Origin: a bacterium OL-1
Lineage (GTDB): Bacteria > Actinomycetota > Coriobacteriia > Coriobacteriales > Atopobiaceae
Direction: 5' to 3'
Assembly: GCA_000752675.2 (NCBI GenBank)
Contig: LM994625.1
Coordinates: forward strand, 252,655 to 316,654
Length of the DNA stretch: 64,000 bases
Positions within the stretch are counted from its first letter, which is position 1. Every line of letters begins with the position of its first letter. Under the pieces are notes generated by a model that did not search any database, was not told where the DNA came from, and saw only the letters and a program-made list of their open reading frames with translations. A program made the translations under genes and the position numbers. This document shows, one piece after another, positions 34,442 to 42,680 of this stretch.

Positions 34442-34924
34442 TTAGAGGACGTCATCGACCGGCACTTTGGGATCGGTGTAGAGCATCTGCAGGAAGACGT
34501 TCACCCCCAGGTCCTGCAGCTCACGAATCTGCGTCCGCTCCTCTTCTGAGAGGAAGATGTTCTTTGTCACTTGGACACGACCGGGTACGGAGCCGAGGTT
34601 TCCAAGATTGAGCTCAGCCATCTTGGAGGAGCTGCCCTGAAGCTCGCGTGCAAGTTCAAGAGCTGCGGATATCCTCTTGAAGAGCAGCATGGTGTTTGCG
34701 GAATCCGCATCCGACTTCACCGTATTAGCCGCACCCTTCACTGACAGGATGTCAATCTGCATTCCAGCAGGCGCCGACATCGAGAGCACTGTCTTCATGA
34801 AGTCGTCCTTGGCAATCTGATTATCCACAACGACAATGCGTGCTAGCTGCAACCTCTTTGACCAAGATGCCATGACTTGCCCGTGTATCAGACGCTCGTC
34901 AACCCTCGTTGCAACAATGTTCAT
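34442..34924 (-). CDS. PTS mannose/sorbose-family subunit IIB
   Basis: This 160-residue protein starts MNIVATRVDERLIHGQVMAS. His14 in RLIHGQV is the phosphorylated residue of mannose-family IIB. NIFLSEEERTQIRELQDLG and LGSVPGRVQVTKNIF also fit the family. It is the first gene of the cluster, followed by the fused IICD and the BtpA-like gene. GGAGGCACC precedes the ATG. It is divergent from an RpiR regulator, which is the likely repressor. Confidence 0.92.
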   Translation of the reverse strand: MNIVATRVDERLIHGQVMASWSKRLQLARIVVVDNQIAKDDFMKTVLSMSAPAGMQIDILSVKGAANTVKSDADSANTMLLFKRISAALELARELQGSSSKMAELNLGNLGSVPGRVQVTKNIFLSEEERTQIRELQDLGVNVFLQMLYTDPKVPVDDVL

Positions 34925-34987
34925 GGTGCCTCCTGTCCACCTCGGCGCATCTTGTTTGCGGTGCCCAGTATGTATCTGCTTACTGCA

Positions 34988-35158
34988 TGAATCATTCTAT
35001 GCTGATGGAAACATCCATTCGTCGTTGTATGGATGATTCACTACAAGCGGTAGAACTGCGCCGGTAAGCGTGACTGTTCTGCAGTATCTTTCTGGACATC
35101 ACTTTCTCGATGTTTGATATCGAAGCATTGCTATATTATCTGAATGGATAGTTCATTC
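34988..35158. promoter_or_regulatory. Inverted repeats in the divergent PTS/RpiR promoter region
   Basis: Three dyads are visible: TGAATCAT (34988) with ATGATTCA (35033); ATGGA-AACA-TCCAT (35005-35018); and GAATG-GATAGTT-CATTC (35142-35158), which ends 18 bases before the RpiR start. The shared GAATG/ATGGAT words suggest repeated half-sites for the RpiR regulator controlling both directions. Confidence 0.5.
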
Positions 35159-35176
35159 ATCGTTCTGGAGTAAAAC

Positions 35177-35986
35177 ATGGACGCTTTCGAGCAGATGAGA
35201 CTGCACGCCGAGGACCTTACGCCTACCGAGCGAAGGGTGCTGGATGCTGTCATGGACAACCCCGAGGGAATTCTCCAAAGCACTACGACGATGGCAGCAC
35301 AGCAGATTGGCGTTTCTCAAAGTGCGGTCAGCCGCTTCTGCCAAAAGGTTGGCTATGAAAACTTTGGCGACTTCAGAATGAACCTCATGCTCTCGCTCTC
35401 GAGCAGCACGCCTACGTCGAACCAGCGGGAAAGCCAAGAGCCTATCGACTATCTCTGTGACATGATGAGGGCCACAAACGACGCCCTCGACAAGGACGTC
35501 ATTGCCGGATTGACGGATCGGATACTCTCGTCTAGGACCGTCTACACCGCTGGCGCCGGCCTGAGCTCACCCCCTGCACTCATGCTCTCCATGGAGTTAC
35601 TCAAGTACAAGGTCCCCTGCTGCTGCATGCAAAGTGGACAGGAGATGATCTATATGCACGTTGCAAGCCCAGACGACTTAATCGTGATCTTCTCGTCGAA
35701 AAACGACACACAGCGCATGCTACTCAACGTTATTCAGGAAATGTCATCCCAAAAGCGACCTCATACCGTCATGATTTCTCACACCGCAGCGCACCCGCTG
35801 CGCAAGATGGCGGACGAGTTCATTCTCCTTCCCACCTGGCAAACCGAGCGATACCCCGTCTACATTGAACCCATGACATCCATGCTTGCATTTTGCAGCA
35901 TCCTCATGGTCGAAGTGTCAAAACGAACGGGATCAGATCCCGAGATGCTGCCCCCCATTGTAAACGGCAGGAGAAGACGCGTTTAG
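35177..35986 (+). CDS. RpiR family regulator (HTH plus SIS domain)
   Basis: This 269-residue protein has an N-terminal RpiR helix-turn-helix (LTPTERRVLDAVMDNPEGIL and IGVSQSAVSRFCQKVGYENF) and a C-terminal SIS sugar-phosphate domain (about 110-250) with VYTAGAGLSSPPALML and LIVIFSSKNDTQRML. It should respond to a phosphosugar, probably the product of the divergent PTS. The SIS phosphate loop is AGAGLSS rather than the usual GxGxS. CTGGAG lies 9 bases before the ATG. Confidence 0.9.
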   Translation: MDAFEQMRLHAEDLTPTERRVLDAVMDNPEGILQSTTTMAAQQIGVSQSAVSRFCQKVGYENFGDFRMNLMLSLSSSTPTSNQRESQEPIDYLCDMMRATNDALDKDVIAGLTDRILSSRTVYTAGAGLSSPPALMLSMELLKYKVPCCCMQSGQEMIYMHVASPDDLIVIFSSKNDTQRMLLNVIQEMSSQKRPHTVMISHTAAHPLRKMADEFILLPTWQTERYPVYIEPMTSMLAFCSILMVEVSKRTGSDPEMLPPIVNGRRRRV

Positions 35987-36072
35987 TCGCTAGCCAGATA
36001 CGAATCATCGCTCCGAGGGCATCTCTTTATACGTTCAGCTTGACGTACCCCGTCTCTCACTGTAGGCTAAAT

Positions 36073-36095
36073 TTGAAATTGAAGTTCAATTTCAA
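36073..36095. promoter_or_regulatory. Perfect Zur/Fur-type operator
   Basis: TTGAAATTGAA is followed, after one base, by its exact reverse complement, giving a 23-bp palindrome. It lies 58 bases upstream of a Fur-family gene that heads a zinc-transport operon. The AT-rich 9-1-9-like form matches Fur/Zur boxes. Confidence 0.85.
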
Positions 36096-36152
36096 TTCTT
36101 TGGGCAAGTCTGCTGCCGCCTTATGGCAGTGTCGGGAAACGGGGAGACACAC

Positions 36153-36578
36153 GTGGCCACCAGGGGCACCTACAACACACGCCAGCGCCAGGCCGTCCTC
36201 GACTACCTCTCCACGCACACCGACCGCTATACGAGCGTCGACGGCGTTTTCGACGCTCTGAGGTCCCAGAGGGTCGAGATTGGCCGCTCGACCATCTATC
36301 GCACCCTCGAGGGGCTCGCAGGCGAGGGCATGGCATCAAAGGTTTTTGCCCCGCGTGGCGAGGTTGCCCTCTATCGCCTGGTAAACCAGGGTGAGGAGGA
36401 CGCGGGCCAGCTGGTGTGCGTGGAATGCGGTCGTGTCTCGACAATCGACTGCGACGCCTTTCAGGAGTTCTCCCACCACGTGCGCACGGTGCACGGCTTT
36501 GCCATCGACCTCTCCCGGACCGTTCTCTACGGTCGCTGTCCCCTCTGCGCGAAGGGGCAGGTCGCCACCCATGCATGA
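36153..36578 (+). CDS. zur: Fur family metal-dependent regulator, probably Zur
   Basis: This 141-residue protein has the Fur winged helix (YNTRQRQAVLDYLSTHTDRY, then EIGRSTIYRTLEGLAGEGM) and the zinc-site Cys pairs CVEC and CPLC, plus the His-rich FSHHVRTVHGF. The operon carries znuA, znuC and znuB, so zinc is the likely signal. GTG 36153 follows GGGGAGA; an upstream ATG at 36123 has no ribosome binding site. A perfect palindrome lies between the promoter region and the start, suggesting autoregulation. The next gene overlaps its end by 8 bases. Confidence 0.9.
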   Translation: MATRGTYNTRQRQAVLDYLSTHTDRYTSVDGVFDALRSQRVEIGRSTIYRTLEGLAGEGMASKVFAPRGEVALYRLVNQGEEDAGQLVCVECGRVSTIDCDAFQEFSHHVRTVHGFAIDLSRTVLYGRCPLCAKGQVATHA

Positions 36579-36897
36579 TGCCATACGCCACACGGTCCGC
36601 CGAACAGCCGCCCTCCGGGTGGCAACACTTGCGCTGGCAGCGCTTCTCGCCGTGGGCACGTTCCTCTCGGCGATAGCGCTGGGCAAGGAGGTCCACCACC
36701 AGTGCACGGGCGATGACTGCCCTGTCTGCCGTCTCATGGTTGGCGCGGCGAAGGTAGTTGGCCGCAACTCGGCAGCCGCACCGCAGGCACCGCGCATCTC
36801 CTCCTCGCGCCTCGAGATCGCGCGGATAACGCCCCTTGCTAGCGTTGTTCTCGTCGCCTCCTCCCCCGTCTCCCTGGGGGTCCGCCTCGACATCTGA
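36571..36897 (+). CDS. Small membrane protein with HHxC-x4-CxxC metal motif in the zinc operon
   Basis: This 108-residue protein has an N-terminal membrane helix (LRVATLALAALLAVGTFLSA), an exposed HHQCTGDDCPVC motif at about residues 42-53, and a second hydrophobic segment near the C-terminus (ITPLASVVLVASSPVSLGV). It starts inside the last codons of zur and is 66 bases before znuA, so it belongs to the zinc operon. The His/Cys cluster could bind zinc on the outer face and pass it to ZnuA. No function is established. Confidence 0.8.
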   Translation: MHDAIRHTVRRTAALRVATLALAALLAVGTFLSAIALGKEVHHQCTGDDCPVCRLMVGAAKVVGRNSAAAPQAPRISSSRLEIARITPLASVVLVASSPVSLGVRLDI

Positions 36898-36963
36898 TGG
36901 GAGCGGACTGCCTCATCTCGCAATCCGCATAGCATCTCAGACTAGAGACCAGGAGACACTTCC

Positions 36964-37926
36964 ATGGACAACCGCATGGCGTTGCGCACCAACCCCGCGA
37001 TGAGGCGGCGCACCCTTTTTGGGCTTCTTGCCATCTCGGCCGGGGCGGCCCTCGTGGGCTGCTCGAACGCCACCGGCAACGATTCCGGCACGTCCGCGCT
37101 CTCAATCTGCGCGAGCTTCTATCCCATGTACGACTTCGCGAGCAAGGTCGCCGGTGACCGCGCAACCGTCACCTGCCTGGTGCCCGCGGGCACCGAGCCG
37201 CACGACTGGGAGCCCTCAACCACGGACATCCGCACCATCACTACCTGCGACATGCTTGTCTACAACGGCGCGGGCATGGAGCACTGGGTCTCTGACGTGG
37301 CAGGCGGCCTCTCGGGCGACAAGCCCGTCCTTGTGTGCGCAAGCGACGGCCTTGACCTGCGCGAGCTGCCCGAAAGCGAGGCGGATGAAGGCGAGTCTGG
37401 CACCGACCCGCACGTCTGGCTCTCGCCGAGAAACGCCAAGCGCGAGCTCCAAGCCATCCGCGACGCGCTCGGATTGCTCGACCCTAACGGGCACGAGACG
37501 TACGATGCAAACTACGAGCGATGGGCGGCGGAGTTCGAGAAGCTCGACGCTGAGTTCACTGAGGGCCTTGCGAATGCGAACCTCTCGAGCAGGAACCTCG
37601 TGGTGTCCCACGAGGCGTTTGGCTACCTCTGCGACGCCTACGGACTCACGCAGGTGGCAATTGCGGGCATCGACGCCGAAGGCGAGCCAAACGCACAGCA
37701 GATGGCCGAAATTGCCCAGTTCGTGCGTGAGAACAACGTGAAGACAATCTTCTCCGAAGAGCTGGTGAGTCCCAAGGTCGCCCAGGCCATAGCCAGCGAG
37801 ACCGGAGCCACGGTCGAGGAGCTCAACCCACTCGAGGGGCTCTCAGACGAGGAGCTTGCAGCCGGCGAGGACTACCTCTCGGTGATGCGCAAGAACCTTT
37901 CGGCGATGAGGGAGGCGCTGGCGTGA
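36964..37926 (+). CDS. znuA: Zinc ABC transporter substrate-binding lipoprotein
   Basis: This 320-residue cluster A-I (ZnuA/TroA-like) protein starts with a basic twin-arginine-like stretch (MRRRTLFGLL) and a lipobox ALVGC at about residue 33. Zinc ligands fit His80 (TEPHDWEPS), His150 (DPHVWLSPRN) and His216 (SHEAFGYL), with the acidic fourth ligand expected near the C-terminus. The His/Asp-rich loop of Gram-negative ZnuA is replaced by a short acidic stretch (ESEADEGESGTDP). It captures zinc outside the membrane for ZnuBC. It is followed directly by znuC. Confidence 0.9.
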   Translation: MDNRMALRTNPAMRRRTLFGLLAISAGAALVGCSNATGNDSGTSALSICASFYPMYDFASKVAGDRATVTCLVPAGTEPHDWEPSTTDIRTITTCDMLVYNGAGMEHWVSDVAGGLSGDKPVLVCASDGLDLRELPESEADEGESGTDPHVWLSPRNAKRELQAIRDALGLLDPNGHETYDANYERWAAEFEKLDAEFTEGLANANLSSRNLVVSHEAFGYLCDAYGLTQVAIAGIDAEGEPNAQQMAEIAQFVRENNVKTIFSEELVSPKVAQAIASETGATVEELNPLEGLSDEELAAGEDYLSVMRKNLSAMREALA

Positions 37927-38630
37927 TGGCCGCGGGACAAGGTTCGCCAGCGGCAGTCGCAACCCCAATTGAGTTGAGAGACGTACGCTTCTCCTATGGT
38001 CGCGAGGAGGTGCTCCATGGCATCGACCTGACAGTTGGCCCGGGCGAGATCTGCTCAATAGTGGGAGACAACGGCGCCGGCAAGTCGACCATCGCGCGTC
38101 TCGCCGTGGGCGAGATTGTGCCCGCAGCGGGAACCGTTCGCCTCTTTGGCGAGAACCTCGCGCACTTTGGCAGATGGAACCTCGTAGGCTACGTGCCGCA
38201 ACTCCCACCGGAGACCGTATCGCGCTTCCCCGCCACGGCGCTCGAGCTTGTGAGCGCCTTCCAGGGCGCAGGTGCGCGGGGCCGGCGGTTCTCGCGCACA
38301 GAACGCCGCAAGAGGAGCCTTGACACACTGGGGCAGGTGGGAATGGACTCCTACGCCGCGCGAATGGTGCGCGAGCTTTCGGGAGGGCAACTCCAGCGCG
38401 TGCGTCTGGCATGCGCGCTGGTAAACGGGCCGGAGCTTCTCGTTCTTGACGAGCCAACGAACGGCCTTGACCGCGAGAGCCGCGAGGCGCTCTGCTCCCT
38501 GGTGGCCACCGCGCATGCCGAGCGCGGGCTGGCGGTGCTTCTCGTCACGCATGACCATCGCGTTCTGGGAAGCCTTGGAGGCAGCATCCTTCTTGTGGAG
38601 GATGGCCGCATTGCGAGAAGGGAGGCGTAG
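37926..38630 (+). CDS. znuC: Zinc ABC transporter ATPase
   Basis: This 234-residue ATPase has Walker A GDNGAGKST, signature LSGGQLQRV, and Walker B LLVLDEPTNGLD, and the switch His in VTHDH. It powers import through ZnuB. The ATG overlaps the znuA stop (TGATG), so translation is coupled. It is 3 bases before znuB. Confidence 0.93.
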   Translation: MAAGQGSPAAVATPIELRDVRFSYGREEVLHGIDLTVGPGEICSIVGDNGAGKSTIARLAVGEIVPAAGTVRLFGENLAHFGRWNLVGYVPQLPPETVSRFPATALELVSAFQGAGARGRRFSRTERRKRSLDTLGQVGMDSYAARMVRELSGGQLQRVRLACALVNGPELLVLDEPTNGLDRESREALCSLVATAHAERGLAVLLVTHDHRVLGSLGGSILLVEDGRIARREA

Positions 38631-38633
38631 CGG

Positions 38634-39431
38634 ATGCTCGAGTACGCCTTCATGCAGCGTGGCCTTCTCGCCGGGCTGCTCCTTGGCGCCGTCATTCCGC
38701 TGGTAGGAATGACGGTTGTCCAGCGCAGGCTCTCGATGATTGGGGACGCCCTGTCCCATGCATCGCTTGCGGGCGTCGCGACCGGTCTGGTAGGCGGCGT
38801 AAGCCCTGTTGCCGGGGCTATTGTGGCATGTCTTGTGGGAGCGCTCTGCATTGAGGGTGTGCGCAGGCGGGTGCGCGAGCAGTCCGAGCTTGCCGTAGCC
38901 ATCATCCTGGCGGCGGGCGTGGGCATCGCGGGTGTGCTCTCGGGCTTTGTGCCAAACGCCTCGGGCCTCAACAGCTACCTGTTTGGCAGCATTCTCACCA
39001 TGTCCAACGTCGAGGTCACAACCATCATCGCGGTGTGCGCCGTGGCCGTGGTAGCTTGCTACGCCCTGCGGAGAAGCCTCTTCCTCATGTCCTTCGACGA
39101 GCGCCAGGCGCGTACGGTGGGCGTGCCCGTGGGGGCGGTCAACCTTGCCTTCATGGTGGTGGTTGCCCTGATAGTGGCCGTGGCGTCGCGCACGGTGGGC
39201 TCGCTTATCGTCTCATCGATGATGGCGGTTCCCGTTGCCTGTGGCCTGGAGCTGGCACGAAGCTGGCGGCAGGCATGCCTACTCTCAAGCATTGCCGGCG
39301 TGCTGGCCAGCGCACTTGGGCTTGTCGCCTCTTACTACCTAGGGCTGCGGCCGGGCGGCACCATAGTTCTTGTGGCAATCGCACTCCTGCTGGTTGCGTT
39401 TGCCGTCAGGCGGTTGGTAAGGGGAGCATAA
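38634..39431 (+). CDS. znuB: Zinc ABC transporter permease
   Basis: This 265-residue ABC-3 family permease has eight or nine membrane segments. LVGMTVVQRRLSMIGDALSH and ASLAGVATGLV are conserved in ZnuB/TroC proteins, as is GSILTMSNVEV and the late RTVGSLIVSSMMAVPVACGL. It forms the membrane pore of the zinc importer. It ends the operon and converges with the lysR-type gene 16 bases later, with no obvious terminator. Confidence 0.93.
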   Translation: MLEYAFMQRGLLAGLLLGAVIPLVGMTVVQRRLSMIGDALSHASLAGVATGLVGGVSPVAGAIVACLVGALCIEGVRRRVREQSELAVAIILAAGVGIAGVLSGFVPNASGLNSYLFGSILTMSNVEVTTIIAVCAVAVVACYALRRSLFLMSFDERQARTVGVPVGAVNLAFMVVVALIVAVASRTVGSLIVSSMMAVPVACGLELARSWRQACLLSSIAGVLASALGLVASYYLGLRPGGTIVLVAIALLLVAFAVRRLVRGA

Positions 39432-39447
39432 GCCCGCCCCTCCCCGC

Positions 39448-40305
39448 TCACAGGTACTCGAGGAAGCGGCGCGCGGCTCGTGGCAGCGCTCCCTCGCGGC
39501 AGACCACGCGAATGTCGCGGTACGTGGCCGGCTCGAGCGGCTTGGTCACGATGGCGTAGGGGTTTCTCCGCAGGATGAGCGCCGGCAGGATCGAGAGGCC
39601 CAGGCCGCTTTCGACCATCGACATGATGGCGTAGTCGTCCCAGGTGGAAAAGCGTGCGTTGGGTGAGAGGCCCGCGCGTTCGAAGATGGGGGTTATCTCG
39701 TCGTCCTGGCCGCGCTCGAGCACGATGAACGGCTCCTCGCAGAGCGCCGAGACGGGCACGGACGCCTCCCCCGCCAGCCGGTGGCCCACCGGGAGCACCG
39801 CCATGAGCTCGTCTCGCTCAACCACGCGCTCGGCGAGTCCCGAGTAGCGCGGCGCACGCGGGAGGAAGCCAAAGTCCACGCGGCCGGACGCCACCCAGCC
39901 GTCAATCTCGGTGTAGTCGCCCATGAGCAGCTCGTACTCGATGGCGGGGTAGTCCTTCTGGAAGCGGCCGATGACCTTGGGCAGGATGTGTGTGGCCACA
40001 GACGAGAAGGTCCCTATGCGGATACTGCCCGCGGCAAGCCCATTGAGGTCATCTATCTGCGACTCCAGGCGGCGGTAGTCGTCGCACACGCCCTCCACGA
40101 AGGGCAGCACCGCACGCCCCTCGCTGGTGAGCGTCACACCCGCGCGGCTGCGCTCGAGAAGCGTCATGCCCCAGTCGCGCTCGAGGTCGGCAATCATGCG
40201 GCTCACGCCGGACTGTGTGTACGAGAGCGAGCGCGCTGCCCGCGTAAAGCTACCCGTTCGTACGGTCTCGACAAATGCCTGGTACTTCTGGATGTTTGCG
40301 TCCAT
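39448..40305 (-). CDS. LysR family transcriptional regulator
   Basis: This 285-residue protein has the LysR helix-turn-helix (YQAFVETVRTGSFTRAARSL then YTQSGVSRMIADLERDWGM) and a periplasmic-binding-like effector domain (about 90-285) with GLAAGSIRIGTFSS and ESGLGLSILPALIL. ATG 40305 follows AAGGGAG; the open frame extends upstream without homology. It is divergent from an EamA transporter with a 154-base gap, so it probably controls that gene. The ligand is unknown. Confidence 0.9.
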   Translation of the reverse strand: MDANIQKYQAFVETVRTGSFTRAARSLSYTQSGVSRMIADLERDWGMTLLERSRAGVTLTSEGRAVLPFVEGVCDDYRRLESQIDDLNGLAAGSIRIGTFSSVATHILPKVIGRFQKDYPAIEYELLMGDYTEIDGWVASGRVDFGFLPRAPRYSGLAERVVERDELMAVLPVGHRLAGEASVPVSALCEEPFIVLERGQDDEITPIFERAGLSPNARFSTWDDYAIMSMVESGLGLSILPALILRRNPYAIVTKPLEPATYRDIRVVCREGALPRAARRFLEYL

Positions 40306-40368
40306 GGAGCTCCCTTGCGGCTCACGACGCGATGGCGGGTGATCCCGCCGCCGGTTGCATGACAAATC

Positions 40369-40385
40369 ATCATGTATTTCATGAT
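40369..40385. promoter_or_regulatory. LysR-type operator candidate
   Basis: ATCATG-TATTT-CATGAT is a perfect dyad in the LysR/EamA divergent region, 64 bases upstream of the LysR start and 75 before the EamA start. It fits the T-N11-A form of LysR binding sites. Confidence 0.5.
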
Positions 40386-40459
40386 AAACATTCGCTTTTC
40401 TCAGCATACACATTCTGCGAAAGTGTTTGAGGAAATTGAGGTGCCATGGGAGGTCATGC

Positions 40460-41383
40460 ATGTCGCGCGCGTCAAGGAAGTACCTGCTGTCACTGCTCGT
40501 CTTTGGCTCAAACGGCATCATTGCTAGCCAGATCTCGCTTCCCAGCTGGCAGATTGTCCTGCTCCGCACCCTCCTTGGCGGCACGCTGCTTGCCCTCATC
40601 GTGCTGGGCGCCCGCAAGCGTCCCGCGTTTCTCGACCACCCACACGACGCTGCCTACCTTGCCTCATCCGGCGCGGCGCTGGGCGTGGGTTGGATCTTCC
40701 TCTTTGAGGCATACAAGCTCATTGGCGTGGGCATTGCGTCTCTTGCCTACTACTGTGGGCCGGTCATTGTGATGGCGCTCTCGCCGGTCCTCTTCCACGA
40801 GCGACTCACCCCCGCCAAGCTGCTGGGCTTTGCGGCCGTTATCTGCGGTGCGTTTCTCGTGGTGGCGCAGGGCAAAGGCGTGGCGCTCTCGCCGTGGGGG
40901 CTTGTGTGCGGTGGCATGTCGGCCGTCATGTACGCGGTGATGGTCATCTGCAGCAAGCGCGCATCCAACGCCGTAGCCGGTATTGAGGCCTCTGCGATCC
41001 AGCTGGTTGCGAGCTTTGCCGCCGTCGCCGTGTTTGCGCTTGTCGCCCATGGCTCCGAGCTGGCCGTGCCCCTCTCGGCAAACTGGCCTGCCATTCTCTG
41101 CCTGGGCCTCGTGAACACGGGCCTTGGCTGCTACCTGTACTTCTCCGCCATGGGTCAGCTGCCTGTGCAGCGCGTCTCGGTGTGGGGCTACCTCGAACCG
41201 CTCTCGGCCGTGATCCTCTCGGTGCTCATCCTTGGCGAGGCCCTCACGCCCGCAAACGTTGCCGGCACGGTGCTCATACTGGGTGGCGCCATCTTCTGCG
41301 AGGTTGCCGGCAAGCGCCGCGGTTCTGTGGAGACCAGCCGTCGCCTTGCGGGGAGCCGCTCCGCTAGCAACCTCGCAGCGTAG
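40460..41383 (+). CDS. EamA/DMT family transporter
   Basis: This 307-residue membrane protein has ten membrane segments in two EamA repeats. LFGSNGIIASQISLPSWQIV starts the first, and LCGGMSAVMYAVMVICSKRA (written here from VCGG) the second. LIGVGIASLAYYCGPVIVMA and VSVWGYLEPLSAVILSVLIL are the conserved repeat ends. Such proteins export metabolites or amino acids. GGGAGG precedes ATG 40460. It is divergent from a LysR regulator, the usual arrangement for a metabolite-sensing export system. Confidence 0.88.
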   Translation: MSRASRKYLLSLLVFGSNGIIASQISLPSWQIVLLRTLLGGTLLALIVLGARKRPAFLDHPHDAAYLASSGAALGVGWIFLFEAYKLIGVGIASLAYYCGPVIVMALSPVLFHERLTPAKLLGFAAVICGAFLVVAQGKGVALSPWGLVCGGMSAVMYAVMVICSKRASNAVAGIEASAIQLVASFAAVAVFALVAHGSELAVPLSANWPAILCLGLVNTGLGCYLYFSAMGQLPVQRVSVWGYLEPLSAVILSVLILGEALTPANVAGTVLILGGAIFCEVAGKRRGSVETSRRLAGSRSASNLAA

Positions 41384-41861
41384 GGTCTCGCAGGCGCGAC
41401 GATCGCGTCCCTCTTGCTAACTGGTTGTTTCCCTTACACGACGCCCGTACCTTTTTGGTTGCCGCATGGCGCCGGCGGCGGTTCTGGAACGCAGTCCTAG
41501 CCCACAACCTCTAGGCAGCGGTTCTGGAACACGGCTCTCGCCCGCAATTATTGAACGTTATTCCTGGGCGAAAAAACCTCAACTGCGGAAACTCTCAACA
41601 AGCCAGCTTTTCGCGCAATAATCTAGCGCCGCACTGGCCGAGAACCGCACTGGACGAGAAGCGCGCTAGACCGGCAGAACACACGGCTGGCACGTATTCC
41701 GCGCCGATGACCGGGACATCGGAACCCGCCCCAGTTCGGCCGCCCTCCGCCATCGACCTCCGTGAGAATCCCAAGAGAACTTGAAAGAGTAAGGCAGCTG
41801 AAAGCTCATTTGTCGCACACTGTGGCCCAAGGGGATTTTTCAGGGGGATGAGGAAGTCACG
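41384..41861. other. Gene-free region with short tandem repeats
   Basis: No supported gene is seen in 478 bases. GCGGTTCTGGAAC occurs at 41478 and 41518, exactly 40 bp apart, each followed by a related CAGTCCTAGCCCACAA / CGGCTCTCGCCCGCAA stretch. CCGCACTGG-CGAGAA words also repeat near 41630-41655. It probably carries the promoter of the small membrane protein that follows. Confidence 0.5.
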
Positions 41862-42113
41862 ATGGGGCTTGAAACAGAGAGCCAGATGCATGCTGACCAG
41901 GGCAAGGACTCCGCGTCATCCCCCGCATCAAAGCACAAGCCGTCGCACTTCTCTCAGCTGGTGTCCAACGTCGGTCACGTCGACAACCGCACCCTCGTCT
42001 ACGTGCTGCTCATCATTGTGGCCTGCGCGTTGGTAATAGTTGCCATATCCGCCATGTCACAGACGTTTCTGGCCCAGCCCTCCACGGCAAGCTCCTTCGC
42101 CAGGCACCACTAG
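41862..42113 (+). CDS. Small single-helix membrane protein, unknown function
   Basis: The 83-residue frame has a polar N-terminal half rich in Ser and His, one membrane helix (LVYVLLIIVACALVIVAISA) and a short tail ending in HH. GAGGAAG precedes the ATG. The composition and well-placed ribosome binding site support a real gene, but I recognise no family. It converges with another small single-helix membrane protein. Confidence 0.55.
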   Translation: MGLETESQMHADQGKDSASSPASKHKPSHFSQLVSNVGHVDNRTLVYVLLIIVACALVIVAISAMSQTFLAQPSTASSFARHH

Positions 42114-42141
42114 CCGAGAAGCCCACTCGACTAACGGCCGC

Positions 42142-42504
42142 CTACCCCAGCACGCCTGCGACCACCAACACAACGATAAGCACCACCACGGCCACAGCAG
42201 CAATCGCCATAACCCGCAGCGCGTCGCGCCGCACCTGCTCGCGGCGGCGTCGTGCGTAGACCTGCGCCTCGGCATCGCGCGCGTCAACCGCACCGTAGCT
42301 GCCTGTCTCGTACGGAGACCCTGTTGACACGCGCCGGGCGGGAGCAGCCTGGCGCTCCGCAGACGCAGCGGGCGACGCACTCGCCGCGCGTCGACGCCCA
42401 TCGCGACCGGCCGTGTTGCCATCATGCCGCGATGCCGTGGGAGGCACGCGCACGGCTCCGGAGGTCGCGCGAGCACCCTTTGACTTCCTGTCAAACAACG
42501 CCAT
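42142..42504 (-). CDS. Small membrane protein with a basic, disordered N-terminus
   Basis: This 120-residue protein has a long polar, Arg/Ala/Ser-rich N-terminal region and one C-terminal helix (VMAIAAVAVVVLIVVLVVAG), so it is tail-anchored. The segment just before the helix, VYARRRREQVRRDALR, resembles TYAERHRKEQRSRTVRR before the membrane helix of the polysaccharide deacetylase encoded next to it. GCGGGGG lies 8 bases before ATG 42504. Function is unknown; a role at the cell envelope with the deacetylase is only a guess. Confidence 0.6.
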   Translation of the reverse strand: MALFDRKSKGARATSGAVRVPPTASRHDGNTAGRDGRRRAASASPAASAERQAAPARRVSTGSPYETGSYGAVDARDAEAQVYARRRREQVRRDALRVMAIAAVAVVVLIVVLVVAGVLG

Positions 42505-42680
42505 GAGAGACCCCCGCCCCCATCGGGGCAGCTGGCCCCAAACGATGCGACGCGCCGAGAAGGGCGCGCCGCCTGCACTCTGATGATACCGAGACGCCCC
42601 GACCCGGCAACCCGTCGCCACGTAAGTTCCGACACACTGACATGTAGCTTGAAAGCCCCCGGCACGCGAGAGGCGCTACG

